NCBI RefSeq assembly: GCF_047675955.1
Contig: NC_132911.1
Span: 23,768,565 to 23,832,564, forward strand
DNA from: Chlorocebus sabaeus
Lineage: Eukaryota > Chordata > Mammalia > Primates > Cercopithecidae
Reading direction: 5' to 3'
Length of the DNA: 64,000 bases
Below are positions 1-11,849 of this stretch, one piece after another. The position numbers were made by a program, and so were the translations under genes. Under the pieces are notes generated by a model. That model ran no database searches and was not told where the DNA came from. It saw only the letters and a program-made list of their open reading frames with translations. Each line of letters begins with the position of its first letter. Position 1 is the first letter of the stretch.

Positions 1-714
1 CTATTAGTTTGGATGTTATTTCAAGAGAAAGGGAAAAGGTATCAAGAAGCCTGGGCAGATAACACAGCCTTGGAGAAGTACGTAAACAGACTCAATAGAT
101 AGTTAGGCAGCACCCTAGGGAACAAAGGTAGAAAAGGGCGTGCACAGTAACCAAAGAGGAGCTGTGAAGTATGCTCCTCCAGACGGAAGCAGTTAGCTTA
201 AGGGTAATGTTCTGGGATCCAGGGATGAGTTACAAGAGACTTATGGTCTCCTGAGTGCATGGAAATTTCTAAACGGAGAATACAGTCTACATGCATGCTT
301 CTTAACTGTCGAAGTCCCGTGCATAAATAAAAACAGATGTACCCATTGGTGAAGTCAGTTAAAACTAATTAAACTTCAAGATTTTACCAGTGGGGGAAAG
401 ACAGACATTTCTTAAAAATAAACACCTTGGGAACCTGTATCCGTAAAACTCTGTAGTATGAAACAGACCATATAACTATGCCCATAAGGGACTTGGAATC
501 CAGAACTAACTGCAACTTGCCTCTTGGTTTATACTTCAATCCACGACAACATTAGGTATATGGACAAAGTCACTTTTTTCTGGGAAAGCCAGGGAAATGT
601 GAAAATAATTTTAACTGGTTTGTTTTGTAGTGATCTTAATCTAATTCGTAATTTAACTGATAATTGGTGTAATGCTGGTGTAATTATAAGGTTAATTTAA
701 TGGATTTTTACTAA
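1..714. other. Unassigned AT-rich sequence
   Basis: I recognise no repeat family, RNA gene or convincing exon here. It directly precedes the decayed coding-like block that starts at 715, and may be a more degraded upstream part of the same relic, but all three forward frames are broken by stops. Confidence 0.3.
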
Positions 715-1564
715 ACCTATAACACTGATATTGATGACCAAATATATTGTCAGATTGAATTAAAACCTCTACAAGATTTTCTTCCAATAGAAGCTGATTG
801 GGTAAAGGAGGAACTAGATTTAGTTAACAAAGAATTAATCGTTCCATTGGATCAATCCATTGATACCCTTTATAAAGTTTACATTTCAGTGGCAGAAGGA
901 TGTCAAATTGTTGTCAAACTTGTGCATGATTACGAAGAAGTTGGCCCTGGAATCTTCTAGAATCTTTGGCAAACTGAAAGCTTTCTTTACAGTTATACCC
1001 CACTTGTTTGTTGATACAAATAAATAGTATTCTAGCAGTTGTTCTTTTTTTTTTTTTTTTTTCCCCCCCTGTAAATAGTATGAAAGATACAAGGACAGGA
1101 ACACCCATCAGCAATTTGTACTTGCAATGCTTTGACCAAGAGTTAGAAGGCTGTTGGAATAGAGCTGATTTACAACTGTACTGGAAATGTTCTGTTTTTA
1201 ACTGTTTGGGGATATTTAGACACTGGATGATTTTTACTCTTAAGATAAGGTCAGTGGCATTTATGATGTACTGTTTAGGGACTGAAACATCCTTGGCATA
1301 TTGCAAGTTTACCTTCTTAACTTATGGTTAGGCAACAGGACTAAGTGGTTTGACTAAAAGAGCTACTGAGATATTTTTGGAGTGCTCTCCGGGAGCCAAG
1401 ATTTTTTACACAGATGACAGTTCAAATCATGGACACACTAGGACACTGCCCAGTCCTAGTATGCAGATGGAGCCCAGGGGAGTTCAAGCTATGGGATATT
1501 TCTGGGGACTTCTAATACCTGCTTGCATTCTCTTTCTCATGCTACCATGTATCCTTTAAATAAA
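715..1564 (+). pseudogene. Decayed coding-like relic, possibly retroviral env-type
   Basis: Two long readable stretches lie on the + strand. One is open from 715 to a TAG at 958-960 (81 codons). The other is open from 1008 to a TAA at 1557-1559, broken by one TAG at 1329-1331 and sitting one frame away from the first. The second stretch ends in a strongly hydrophobic run (about 20 residues rich in Leu, Ile and Phe, encoded near 1490-1556), and an AATAAA lies at 1559-1564, overlapping the stop. A hydrophobic C-terminus followed at once by a polyadenylation signal is what a retroviral Env or a membrane protein retrocopy would leave. A T18-C7 tract at 1045-1069 interrupts it. I cannot name a parent protein; chance openness in AT-rich DNA is the alternative. 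Confidence 0.3.
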
Positions 1565-2034
1565 AGCCTCAAGTGAGTACATATTGAGTGGTGACATTTC
1601 TTTTGAAATATCCAAACTAGATATGTATATACATACTGGACATGATGTTTTGTTGGAAAAGGTAGGAGTCACCAAAGCAGTTTCTTATAAAACACAAAAG
1701 ATTTGGGGCTGCTTATTTTTAGACAGCAGGTATTATTCACTCATCAGAACCAGTAATGCCCAGGACCAAATGGGTTTAGGATCAGTCCCAATAGTCTGCA
1801 AATCAGGTCAGTAAACAGAAAAAATAAGGAAAATAAAATATAACCTCAGGGGAGTCCTCTAATGAATCTGGTTTTACAAATACTCATTTATTTAGAGTCT
1901 TCTAATAGTTGTTTCTGTATTCTGTTTGAAGTGTTAAGTTATGATTATCAGGAGAAAAGAAGTAGAATGCTTTTAATCTCATCCATCATTGGAAGCCCCA
2001 TGGAAATCTACTTTAAAACGTAACTCAAATTATG
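1565..2034. other. Unassigned sequence
   Basis: There is one short forward open frame (1584-1814), but it lacks recognisable domains or splice context. I see nothing else supportable. Confidence 0.3.
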
Positions 2035-2035
2035 T

Positions 2036-2300
2036 GACTCTACTTTTAACCCTCCAATGGATTGCAATTACACTTAGAATGAAATCCATCATTTTCCCAT
2101 GGCTTCAAGGACTCTGCTGAATGGCTCCTGCCTACTTCTTCACTTATGACAGCTCCTTCCCTAGCTCTGTGTTCTCCTACCACAGTGGAATTCTTCCTGA
2201 TCCTGGAAGATGCCAAGCCTGTTTCCACGTAGTGATTTTATACTTGCTATTCCTCTGCCTGAATATGTATCTTTTCCCAGATACGTAATCACATACCTGG
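2036..2300 (+). mobile_element. L2 LINE 3' region
   Basis: The sequence follows the L2 body and tail in order: the 'accctccaatggattgcaat' block, then 'cacttagaatgaaatcca', then a pyrimidine-rich 'cctgcctacttcttc' block, then 'ttcctctgcctgaatatg' near 2249. It is strongly diverged, as expected for a mammal-wide element. Confidence 0.7.
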
Positions 2301-2399
2301 CTTATTCCTTACAGTGGCAAAGGAATAGAACTGGAAGATAAATCCTCATCAAAACTATATATAATATTAGATGCAGATGGCCTAAAAGTCAAATTTTAA

Positions 2400-3250
2400 T
2401 GGTAAACCATAAAGTTATTAGAAGATAATCACAATGTATTTCTGTGTAGAATTGATGAGCAACTCCTTGACGTTCAGGATCAGGACATAAACTAAAATAT
2501 TCTCTTCAACACTTAATTAAGATGCTATTTGAAGAAAAAAGCACACATTAGGTACTCAGTATTCTTCAACTTTATGAAATCTCAAGTGTTAATTATTTTT
2601 AAAAATCTCAATTGCAGAAAGCATAAATGCAAAATTACATAAAAATTAAAGATTTATCTTAAATATAGAACATTCTGGAAAATTTAGACTGAGAGGTGTT
2701 TGCAATGTCTAAAATTGACAAGGGATTAATATATAAAAGTTAAACACTTGCAAATAACAAGAAAAAGACATGAACCCTAATAGAAAATGGGTGAGAGGTT
2801 TGAATAGGAAATTCGCAGAATAGAAAATCTCAAAGAGATGCTCAACTGTATTAAAAATAAAAATAGAAACATTCATAATTATCACTTTATGTCTATCAGA
2901 GGGTGATAAATTAGACAGTTGGTATTGGGAAGTGTGGCTGTGGATATATTATGCCCTGTTCATGGAAGGTTGGTACAGCTTATTTTGCATAACCACCCAG
3001 CAATGTTTACTCTAGTTAAATCCATCTATTCCCCATGACCCCAGGGATCCTTCTCCAAGGCATATGATCCTAGAGAGACTAAAAAACGTGCCCTCTGATT
3101 ACTCATTGCAGCAGCATTTGTGTTAGTGGGTAGCAGAAATGTAGAATGTCCATCACTGGGGAAGCAATTAGGTAGTGTGTTATAGGTAAACTCCATGGAG
3201 GATGAGTCTGAGTTAATAACACACTAGATATACACACAGAAACATGGATT
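2400..3250 (+). mobile_element. Old L1 (L1M) ORF2 end and 3' region
   Basis: The order of diagnostic blocks matches an old L1 3' end: 'aaaatgggtgagaggtttga' (2785-2804), 'ctatcagagggtgataa', a 'ggaagtgtggctgtgga' block, and 'aatgtccatcactgggga' near 3147. Divergence is high, so subfamily is uncertain. A short block near 2474-2560 recurs at 3698-3780, suggesting a second piece of the same element downstream. Confidence 0.55.
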
Positions 3251-3259
3251 GACCCTAAA

Positions 3260-3375
3260 AGCAGTGATGAAGGACAAAACTAGGAAGCTTAACACAATCT
3301 TTTAAAAAAATATTTAAAGCAGTCATGAAGGACAAAACTAGAAAGCTTAACACAATCCTTAAAAAAATTAAATTT
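3260..3375 (+). repeat. 58-bp tandem duplication
   Basis: Two adjacent copies of a 58-bp unit (3260-3317 and 3318-3375), both starting with an AGCAGT-ATGAAGGACAAAA-type block and running into an A-rich end. They differ at only a few positions. Confidence 0.85.
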
Positions 3376-4054
3376 AAAATTCAAAATTACATGTCTACAA
3401 AACAGCAATGAATATTTATAAAAACAAGTAAAAGGCTACACATCATATTAGAATAGTTGAGACATAGTGAGATATGAGGAAATTGAGTAAATGCACAAAT
3501 AAATCAATGGATGAGTCAAAAACAAGAAACCAGAAGAACAGGGTTGTGCAGATCAATGACGATAATGTTCCGTTTACTGAAGACTATGATTAAATTAGCT
3601 CTTTGCACCAAGGATTCCTCCTACCCACTAAAATACACACACACATGCACACACGTCTGCTATCTCAAAGAAATAGCCAGTATTAGTCCGTTTACATTCA
3701 AGATCAAGACAAAAATGAAGATTCTCTTCAACACTTAATATGCTATTTGAAAGACAATACATTAGCTACTCAGTAATGTGACAGCTTGGAAGTGGGGTAT
3801 TATGATAATTTGGCCATATTCATTTTGGCCTATTTCATATTTACTTCTTTTACAACTTTATAAGTAATCAAATATCATTGAAAACCAATATATAGCAAAT
3901 ACTGTCTTTAGAACTAGAAATTTATCTGTGTACAAAAGAATAAAAAATACATTAGATGAATTTTGAATGGTATGGAAATATGATCAGGATGTTTCTAAAT
4001 AATTTCACTCTTATTTAGAAATTGCATACAGTAACACTTTCACTGTGTGTATGT
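3376..4054. other. Mostly unassigned, with a second L1-like piece at 3698-3780
   Basis: The block at 3698-3780 resembles 2474-2560: both carry 'attctcttcaacacttaat', then a 'tgctatttgaa' motif, then 'actcagta'. Otherwise I see no gene. A short A/C-rich run (3633-3656) is simple sequence. Confidence 0.4.
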
Positions 4055-4935
4055 ATTTCTCAACTGCTTTATTAAGGTATAATCCACAAAATTTACAATT
4101 CACTCAGTTAAAGGTTAAAATTCAATGGCTTTTGGGAAATTCCCAATTATGCATCCCTCATGACAATAAATTCTAGAATATTTTCTATATCTTAAAATGA
4201 GACCCTGTATGCCTTAGATGTCACCCACTAATCTCTGCATTTCCTTGATAGTTGTAGGTCCCTAAGAATCTCATTTCTGTCTCTATAAATTTACCTATTT
4301 GTGATTTTGTCTAAATGGAATCATATAATATGTGGTCATTTGGGTCTATCCTCTCTCATTTAGTATGTTTCCAGGGTTCATCTATATTATAGCAGGTATC
4401 AGTACTTCATTTTATTGCTGAATAATATTCCATTGTATGAATGTAAGATATTTATCCATTTATCAGCTGATAAACGCTTGAGTTGTTTCTACCTTTTGGT
4501 TATTATGAATTATGCTGCTGTGAACCTTTGTGTACAAGCTTTTATATGAGTGCATTTTCATTTCCCTTTCATTTAATCTCTCTCTCCCATATATAGCTAG
4601 GAGTGAAACTACTGGATCATATGATATGAGGAGTTACCATACTGTTTTTCAAGACAGCTGCACCACGTTACATTCACATCAGCAATATGTAATTGCAGTT
4701 TCTCCACATCTTTCCAACACTTGTTATTCACCTTTTGGATGATAGCCCCCTTAATGGATGTGAAGTGGTATCTCATTGTGGTTTTCTGCATTTCCCTCAT
4801 GTTTAGGGATGTTGAGCATTTTTTCATCAGCTTTTTGGCCATTTGTATATCTCCTTGAGAGAAATGTCATTTCAGTTCTTTTGCTCATCTTTTAATTGGA
4901 TTATTCATATTTTTATTACTGAGTTGTAAATTACA
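4055..4935 (-). mobile_element. L1M 3' end, antisense
   Basis: Reading the + strand gives the antisense L1 order from the 3' UTR inward: 'gctttattaaggtataatcc', then 'tggaatcatataatatgtgg', 'gctgaataatattccattgt', 'tggttattatgaattatgct', 'actggatcatatgatatgag', and 'gtgaagtggtatctcattgt'. It breaks off into an A-run at 4935-4948. Confidence 0.85.
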
Positions 4936-4949
4936 AAAAAAAAAAAAAT

Positions 4950-5640
4950 CTATTCCAGATGTCAGGAGCTCAGCTGAGCTAGGAGATAGGCTGAGCTGCC
5001 ATGCATGAGAGTAGCCAGTCAAAGCAGCAAGTCCAGTGTGAAAGTGTTAAGGCTAAAACTCAAGAAAGCACAGAACTGACTATTCCATCTTCCTCTCTGG
5101 AAGGATGCATCAATGACTGGTGATGAAGAGACACTAATGATCATTTCTCATGTTAGGATAAGGCTATGCTCAAGTTTTACTCTTCCCTGTAGAGTAGGAC
5201 TTTATTAGAACAATGCTGTAAGCATATTTCACAAATGTTACTTTGCCCTTTTCCTTGAGAGATCCAGGAATCTTTCTCAATGTTTCACCAGGAGAGCCCC
5301 TGGTCAGGAGTTTATTACAGGCTATCCAAGTGATGTTCCAGGAAAGTAGCTATTTGGGTGTTACTGCAGCTCCAGTGGCTTATGTTCTGCAGGTAGGCAG
5401 GCCTCAGCTGCCACTGTCTGTCCAGATTTGGTGGTGGATTTTTATTTTGCTCAATTTGTTATTGTTGTAAAAGATGAGAATGATGACTTGCAAGCTCTTC
5501 GTGTCAGAGATGCTTGAAGACTTATCTTGGATTGTGGACTATTAGAGTGTAAATCTTTACTCTCTAATTTTCAATGTGGATGCATTATTCCCTTTAAAAA
5601 TATCTTATTAAAATTTGTTTTTGATTGGAAGTGGCTGAAG
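4950..5640. other. Unassigned, no gene recognised
   Basis: A short open frame (5243-5470) reads through this stretch but has no recognisable domain. The sequence is less AT-rich than its surroundings and could be a diverged retro-element or retrocopy. I cannot assign it. Confidence 0.3.
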
Positions 5641-5674
5641 GTGATATTTCATGTCACCCCAGGCAATATGTACT

Positions 5675-5908
5675 GCAGTTGAAAACTTGACTCTGAAGTC
5701 AAAATATGGGATTTTGAATTCTGTCTTCTCTTTTTACTCAGGTGTGTAACTTTGAGAAAAACATTTCACCTTGATGCTCCTTAGTTCCTTACTCTGTAAA
5801 ATAAGGTGACAAAACAGGTAGTAACCTTCTCCCAAAAAGAGGTTTCATCGTGTTAATACCTATAAACAGAATAGTACCTGGTAGTAAACAAATACTGGCC
5901 ATTATTAA
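5675..5908 (+). mobile_element. MIR
   Basis: Near full-length MIR order: 'ttgactctgaagtc', then the core with 'ggtgtgtaactttgagaaaa' in the position of the consensus tgtgaccttgggcaa, then 'ttactctgtaaaataaggtg', and the tail 'atagtacctggtagtaaaca'. Confidence 0.75.
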
Positions 5909-5929
5909 ATTTCCTAGATGTGTATTTTT

Positions 5930-7066
5930 TTGTATATTGGTGTGAGAATACTGCTATGTTTTTAAGATGTCTCACTTCACCTTTAGAGTTTAGAAACCAG
6001 GCTCAGATTGGCATAAAAACTGATGTAAGTCACCAGGCAACTTCAAATAATGAGGCCAGGCTATAGCAAAGGGTTATCTAGTTGAGAGATACGCCTTTGT
6101 CCCCTGACAACACAGGGCAAAAATCCAACAGCTTTGTCTTATGTTTGTTGAAATCATTGTGTTTGGAGAAGTCTCTTCATGAATAGTTTATGGATTTTGG
6201 AAAACTTCCCACAAAAATAAGACTCTTTGATCTACGAGAATGTTTTTTTTTCATCTTAAAAACGAAACAAAAGAAAAAAAGACCACCACAACGAAATAAA
6301 CCTCATACAAACTCTAAAGTAAAAGTTTTTGAAGAGCTTTGAGGGCCTATTCTTCTTCCTAGAAGTCTTCTCACTATTATAACACAAAATTGCCTTTCCA
6401 TGACTGAGAATGTGACCAGGTCCTTCAATAATACTGGAGATGTCTGTAAATAGGAGAATTCTCTGCTCTGATTTGACTGTTTGGTTCCATATTGACTTTC
6501 TTACCCATGCCAAGACTGTCTAAGATCAAATCTCAAAATAAAAAAGATTATCTTCTACTGTACCCAAACTTTCCTGTTCTCATCTCACCTGTTTCATCCC
6601 ATCCTCAAGTCTATCAGCTTCTAGTATCATCAACAAGAAAAATTGTTAACTGCCCATAAGTTGCATTTTTTACATTTTACATCTAGGGAATGTAAGTTTC
6701 TGGTCAAAATGTTCTGAGTGAATGCAAGTTATCTATTCTGTGGATATTAAAGAGTTCTAGTCTATGGAATGTGAACAAAATTGGTACAAGTCATTTTCAG
6801 ATCTCACTCCCAAATCATCCTACAAAATATTTCATGCTTTCTCCCTGTTTGAAAACCAAAAATGAAGGATGCCAAGATGAGACAGTCACAATATGTAAGG
6901 AAATGGTTCCTGAATTACTTTTTGGCAGAATGCCACCCCGAGTGAAACCCAAGAGTCACCTGATATAGAAAATCCTCTTTGGACTTTGTGTCATTACGAC
7001 ATATATTTTGTTATGTTAACTCTCAAAGTTTTGTAGTTGTTTGTTACAGTGGTTATCATTAAATAA
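5930..7066. other. Unassigned unique-looking sequence
   Basis: No repeat family or gene recognised. Open frames here (for example 6256-6513 on the minus strand, 6771-6968 on the plus strand) are short, lack domains and have no splice or promoter context. Confidence 0.3.
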
Positions 7067-7068
7067 TA

Positions 7069-7375
7069 CAGTTGTCCCTTGGAATCATTGGGGATTGGTT
7101 TTAGCATTCCCCCACAGACACAAAAATCTGCAAATGATCAAGCCCCTGCTATAAAATGGTGCAGTGTTTGCATATAACCTATGCATATCCTCCCATATAC
7201 TTCAAAGCATCTCTACTTATAATGGCTAATATAATGTAAATGCCACGTAAATGGTTGTTATACTCTATTATTTTTCTTTGTATCCTTATTATATTTTTTA
7301 TTTTTTCTGAATATTTGTGATCCAAGGTTAGTTTAATGCATGGATATGGAACCCATGGATATGGAAGGCTGGTTG
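7069..7375 (-). mobile_element. MER2 DNA transposon (TcMar-Tigger type)
   Basis: Full-length nonautonomous element of about 307 bp. The left end starts 'cagttgtcccttgga' and the right end finishes '...ggaaggctggttg', which are diverged terminal inverted repeats. It is flanked by TA dinucleotides (7067-7068 and 7376-7377), the expected target duplication. Internal blocks 'atataacctatgcatatcct' and 'aaatggttgttatactctat' match the family. Confidence 0.88.
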
Positions 7376-7384
7376 TATATAGAT

Positions 7385-7512
7385 AGAAAAAGAAATCTCA
7401 GAGAATTGAAATAATTTATTCTAGGCAACATATGGCTTAACGCCAGGACTGTAACTAGAAGTTTCCAATTCCTAGTTTAATGTATTTATAAATCTCTACT
7501 ATACTACTTTTA
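7385..7512 (-). mobile_element. MIR fragment, antisense
   Basis: Antisense MIR order: 'aatctcagagaattgaaata', then 'ctaggcaacatatggcttaa' in the place of the consensus ggtcacacagcta, then 'ccaggactgtaactagaag', ending near 'ctactatactac'. Confidence 0.6.
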
Positions 7513-7514
7513 TT

Positions 7515-9400
7515 GTCCAATCCCAGCTAGTTATATAAAAAAAAGAAAAAAAACATCAACAGGTAAGGAATGGAAACTGAGCTATTTAATGTGTAGTAAT
7601 TACACTCAATGCCTCTCTGCATTCAAAAAATTACTGAATTTTAAGACATTCATTCTTTTGGATACTTGCCATTGCTTATCCCAGCATGTTTTCTGAAATT
7701 GTCAATTTCAAGTGGTATAGCTAACGTTGGGGGAGATCTGTAAAAACACTGGAGTTATTCAAACTCAAACCACAAGAGTTACCACCAACTCTGTAGACTA
7801 AGTCCATTTTCAGTTTTCAGAGGTCACATCTCCCTTTAGACTAAAATGATAGTCACATGAGATTGTAAATCTTTAATTCCATTTAATACTCTATCCATGC
7901 CAATGGGATGAGTTGGACAGTGAAAGGTATCTGACTAACGGAAATGACTTAGGGCCAAAGTAAACTGTCAAAAGGAGGCTAAATTTAGCTTTGCAACAAA
8001 GCAGATGTAAATCTCAGTGAGTTTCTCACCATCAGCTAAGAAAATAACATAACATCCGTGTCCCACAGAAGCATTTTAAAAGGTTGAATACAGACAGGGC
8101 AAGGTTTGTACCCTGTTTCCTCTAAGCTGCAAAAGTTTGAGATCAGTTCCAGTAAAAGTTGAAGGTTACTTGAAGGAGTCTGACCTATTTCACACTGGGT
8201 ACATAAAGTGTTCCCAAATAAAACTCGTTAGTTCCATGGCTCTAAAAGTGCATGCTTATGTCTAAATCACAGAACATGACAGCTTTTGGTAGCCATGCTG
8301 TTACCTCAGATGCTCCAGGGAGTTTATAAAGAATTCCAGAGGGAGGAAAAATGATTCTATTTCCCAATTCTCTTTTCCAGCGTAGTGAAATATTTGCATA
8401 CTGTGACTCAATCACAAGCAAGCTGAATGTCTGTTGTTATGAAATCTTACATTCTTCCACAGTGATGGGAGGAAAAAGAATGAAAATAAAGCATAGGGGA
8501 GGGACATTTTCACTTTACAAAAAAAAAAAAATACACTCTCGTTCGATAAGCCTTTCCTTAGAAAGTTGATGGAATTCTATAGCTGTTATTAACTATATTT
8601 CAGTTGTGACTGTTGAGTTTTGGGTTTTGCATTTTGAGAAAATTTCCATGTTCAGATTTCTTAGTTTTCTTTTTTCACATTTGTAAAGTAATTGCATGAA
8701 ATAACTTTAAAAAAATCTTTCCAGAGTTCTCTGCCAAAAATATCTGAGCAACTTTTCCCACTGTTGCATTCCTACAGGTCTTCAGAGCTGATGAGTTACT
8801 CATTTGCCCAAGGACAGGGCTACATGACAAGGTAAACATTCTATGACTTTTGAGAGGTATTAATGCATACTATTTGGGGATTATATAAAAAATACAATGC
8901 ACATCACAGTATTTCTGTATAGTAATTATCTCACAAAATATGTCTATGTAGTCTAAGAAAAATTACTACAAAAATCTCAACATGGGGAATATTCTAATAT
9001 GAGCCTTGGGGCAAGTATTTTGGAATAGACTAAAATATATACAGTATATATATGTTGCATAATGTTAATTTACATATGCATAGTATGTATAATAAACACT
9101 GAGCTGTGAAGAAGATAGTAATATATATGTCTTATACTCCATTAAAAGTAAAGAATAGTCTCATTCAGTCCTTACAGGATAGGAGAGATTTGCTACTAAT
9201 GCCCTTATAAATGCTGACAATCAGGCTGACTTTAAGCTTTGACCTAAAGGGTAGTAGCCCTATCAACTAAGGAAGCAACTTCAATTGGGACAACCAGAAC
9301 CCCAAAGGAAAGCCACGCCTGTTCTTCAAGGGAAAAACAGATGAGGACTAACATGATGGACTTTCTCTCATAAGCATTGTCTTTTTTTTCCTCTTCTGTA
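7515..9400. other. Unassigned unique-looking sequence
   Basis: No repeat or gene recognised over about 1.9 kb, apart from short A-runs near 8520 and TA-rich simple sequence near 9035-9060. It is a long repeat-free stretch for this window. Confidence 0.35.
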
Positions 9401-10090
9401 ATTATTCAGACATAGGCGGTCCCCAACCTGTAAGTTCACAAAGTTCACTTATCAAGAGAACTGTTGGAACACAGAACACAATGTTCCATAAAATCAGTGT
9501 TATGCTGCTGGTTTCTAAGGTGCATGAGTTTTCTTTTGTTTTGTTTTTCTGCCTAAACCCCTCCCTTTGTCTACTGTTGACAGTACCCCTTTCTCTCTCT
9601 CTCACTCTGTGGTTCTCTGACAGTGCTTCCAAACCCCTTGACCTCCAGCTGTTTAGTCAAAGTTTAGTAATTAGTCAAAGGAGTGGACACAATTCAAGTT
9701 GGGGCAACCATAGTAGCTCCCTGCTCAGCCATGGTGATTTATCCAATGGTGGCCAGGTAGCTTAGGCTGGTCCTGGCTAACCTGATTCCTTTCCAAGAAT
9801 ATTTTCAACTGGAGTTATGGGGACTACTCCCAGTTTCTCTAGTGTGAGGTTATGAGGTTGTGAACCCCTTGCTGTTAGAGTCGCATCTCCCACTGTGTGA
9901 AGACACCGTCTTATAATAAGAAAGAATAAAACTATCAGGCCAAGAGAAACAGAGATGAGAGAAGCAGCGAGGGAGGGTGATGACAACATTGGAACTCTGT
10001 TTTTTGTTTTGTTTTGTTTTTTTTCTTGCCTGAAGACCAGAACTGCTTTGATTCCAAAGTTGACTGTTTAACTCTTTGAGGATGGAAGCT
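9401..10090. other. Possible ancient repeat, family not named
   Basis: This block has a more balanced base composition, with pyrimidine runs (9586-9606) and a TTTTG repeat at 9999-10024. It feels like an old interspersed repeat but I cannot name a family. Open frames on both strands (9481-9765 plus, 9777-9989 minus) have no domains. Confidence 0.3.
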
Positions 10091-11100
10091 CCCTGTTATC
10101 TTAAAACAAGACCAAACAAAACCTCTCTCCCTCTTCCATGTTTGTTTCCCCTAAGTCTATTTTTGATTGTATTTCTGCCTCTTATAAACAAGTGTTCTAC
10201 TTAAAACGGTTGGATTCCCAGGGAAGGATTTAGAAGGCTATTTTGACCACGATGTAAGAAAGCGAACCCCTAGTATGAGACTGGGGACCCTTTCCCTCTT
10301 TGTTCCTCTTATCTGCTTTCAACAAGTGTTCAGTAAGATCAGATCACTTAAACAGAGAAGGTTCAGGCCCAGGATTTTGAACTCAATATCTCCTTCTCTT
10401 GCTGTAAACATGACGATAACTGTTTGGTGTCAAGGGAGCATACAGATTCACAGAACTCCTCTAATTTTCTGGGGACCTCAACCCAAGTAAAGAGCATAGG
10501 AAGACCTTCAAGTAACATGATGTGACTCGCTAATAAATTCAATATTGTGCTGGCTGACTATTCATAGCATAGCTTTTATGAAAGGGTGTGTGTAACAGTG
10601 GAGACAGCTGAGAGGGTCATAGCTTTAATTATCTGAGGAGGGCATTCAGGTCACACTCATCCACCCATTTGTACTTTTATTTTTCTTTAAATAGCTGAGT
10701 CATCTCAGTCATGGAAAAATTTTAAAAATACTGCTGAAAATAGCAATTACATTATGGCGATGATAATGATTGCTAATCAACACTATTAGACCGATTCAGG
10801 TTGCATGAGAATATTCCTCATTTCTGGAAAGGCATGAATTTTCCCAGTTTCTGGAATAAATATTTTATCACACCCTGAAACAATTAATTTGTATTATTTT
10901 TTAAAGTATACACGTTTATCTTATACATATGCTCTATCATCTTCGAGTCCTCCTGGAAACATACACACAAACACACAGACTAACATATGTCTATTCCCCT
11001 TTTCAGCCACAGTCTCCACATTTCTTAGTATAACCACACTCAAACCAGATACATCTTCACAGTAGCATATTTGGTGAAAGGTGGAGACATGTCACACTTT
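10091..11100. other. Unassigned, with conserved-element-like stretch at 10700-10880
   Basis: No transposon signature seen. 10700-10880 has the look of a conserved non-coding element: several TAAT/ATTA homeodomain-type cores packed together with no repeat similarity. That is inference from sequence texture only. Confidence 0.25.
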
Positions 11101-11104
11101 TGCA

Positions 11105-11800
11105 TTCATTTATTCCTCCCACATGTTTTCTAATTCTCTGTCACTGGGGTGGGTTATCCAACTTTCTTTGATGGATATGTTCGCCTATTTAATAAATCCT
11201 ACCAAGTACCTGTTGTGTGTTAAATACTATGTTACACTCCAGAAATTGAAAGATCAATAGAATAGAGTCCTTGGAAGTAAGTTATCAGCCCTGTGGAGAG
11301 AATGTCACAGAATCAGAAAATTTTAATAGTCACAACAGATGATTTGAGAGTACAGAAGAGGGACACCTACTGCCTTCTGAGGTCAGAGTATGCTTTCTAT
11401 AAAGGGGATAGTTTAACCACTACATAGAGCATGAGTCGAAGTTATTAACTCAGAAAAGGCTGAAGAATAGAGGGATAAGAGGTTACTGACTGAAAGGAGG
11501 ACTTGGGGGAGTGTATTTTAGGAATAGGACAGAGTATAGAGGGAGTGACATGGTATAAAAGTGATCCTCAAGCAATTCCATGTTGCAGAAGTGTAAAATG
11601 AGGAATGGTTAATGACTAAAACAGAGAACTAAGAGATAGATAGGGGACAGATGATGGAAGGATTTACCTGCCATTTTATGGTATCTGAGTTTTTTTCTTT
11701 GTTGTTGGGACTTACTAGATTTAAATAATGGATAAGTAGCATAAACAGACTTGCTGGTTGGATCAGTTGCTGTAGCATAGGCTTGAGGATGGATCTGAAT
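11105..11800 (-). mobile_element. Ancient LINE-like repeat (L2-like)
   Basis: Begins with 'attcatttattcctcccaca', then 'taccaagtacctgttgtgtg', the antisense of an L2/MIR-type tail, and continues through purine-rich blocks typical of a common mammalian interspersed repeat (for example 'catgagtcgaagttatt', 'gatggaaggatttacctgcc'). Family assignment is tentative; 20.2-22.3 kb carries related-looking sequence. Confidence 0.35.
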
Positions 11801-11849
11801 AGGATGTGAGAACCTTACCTGCTCACATGGAGGGAGGCTTATCTGCTAC

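Noticed and set aside
8901..9140. TA-rich run as a possible promoter cluster
   Set aside because: Simple AT-rich sequence; no accompanying CpG island, initiator or downstream frame.
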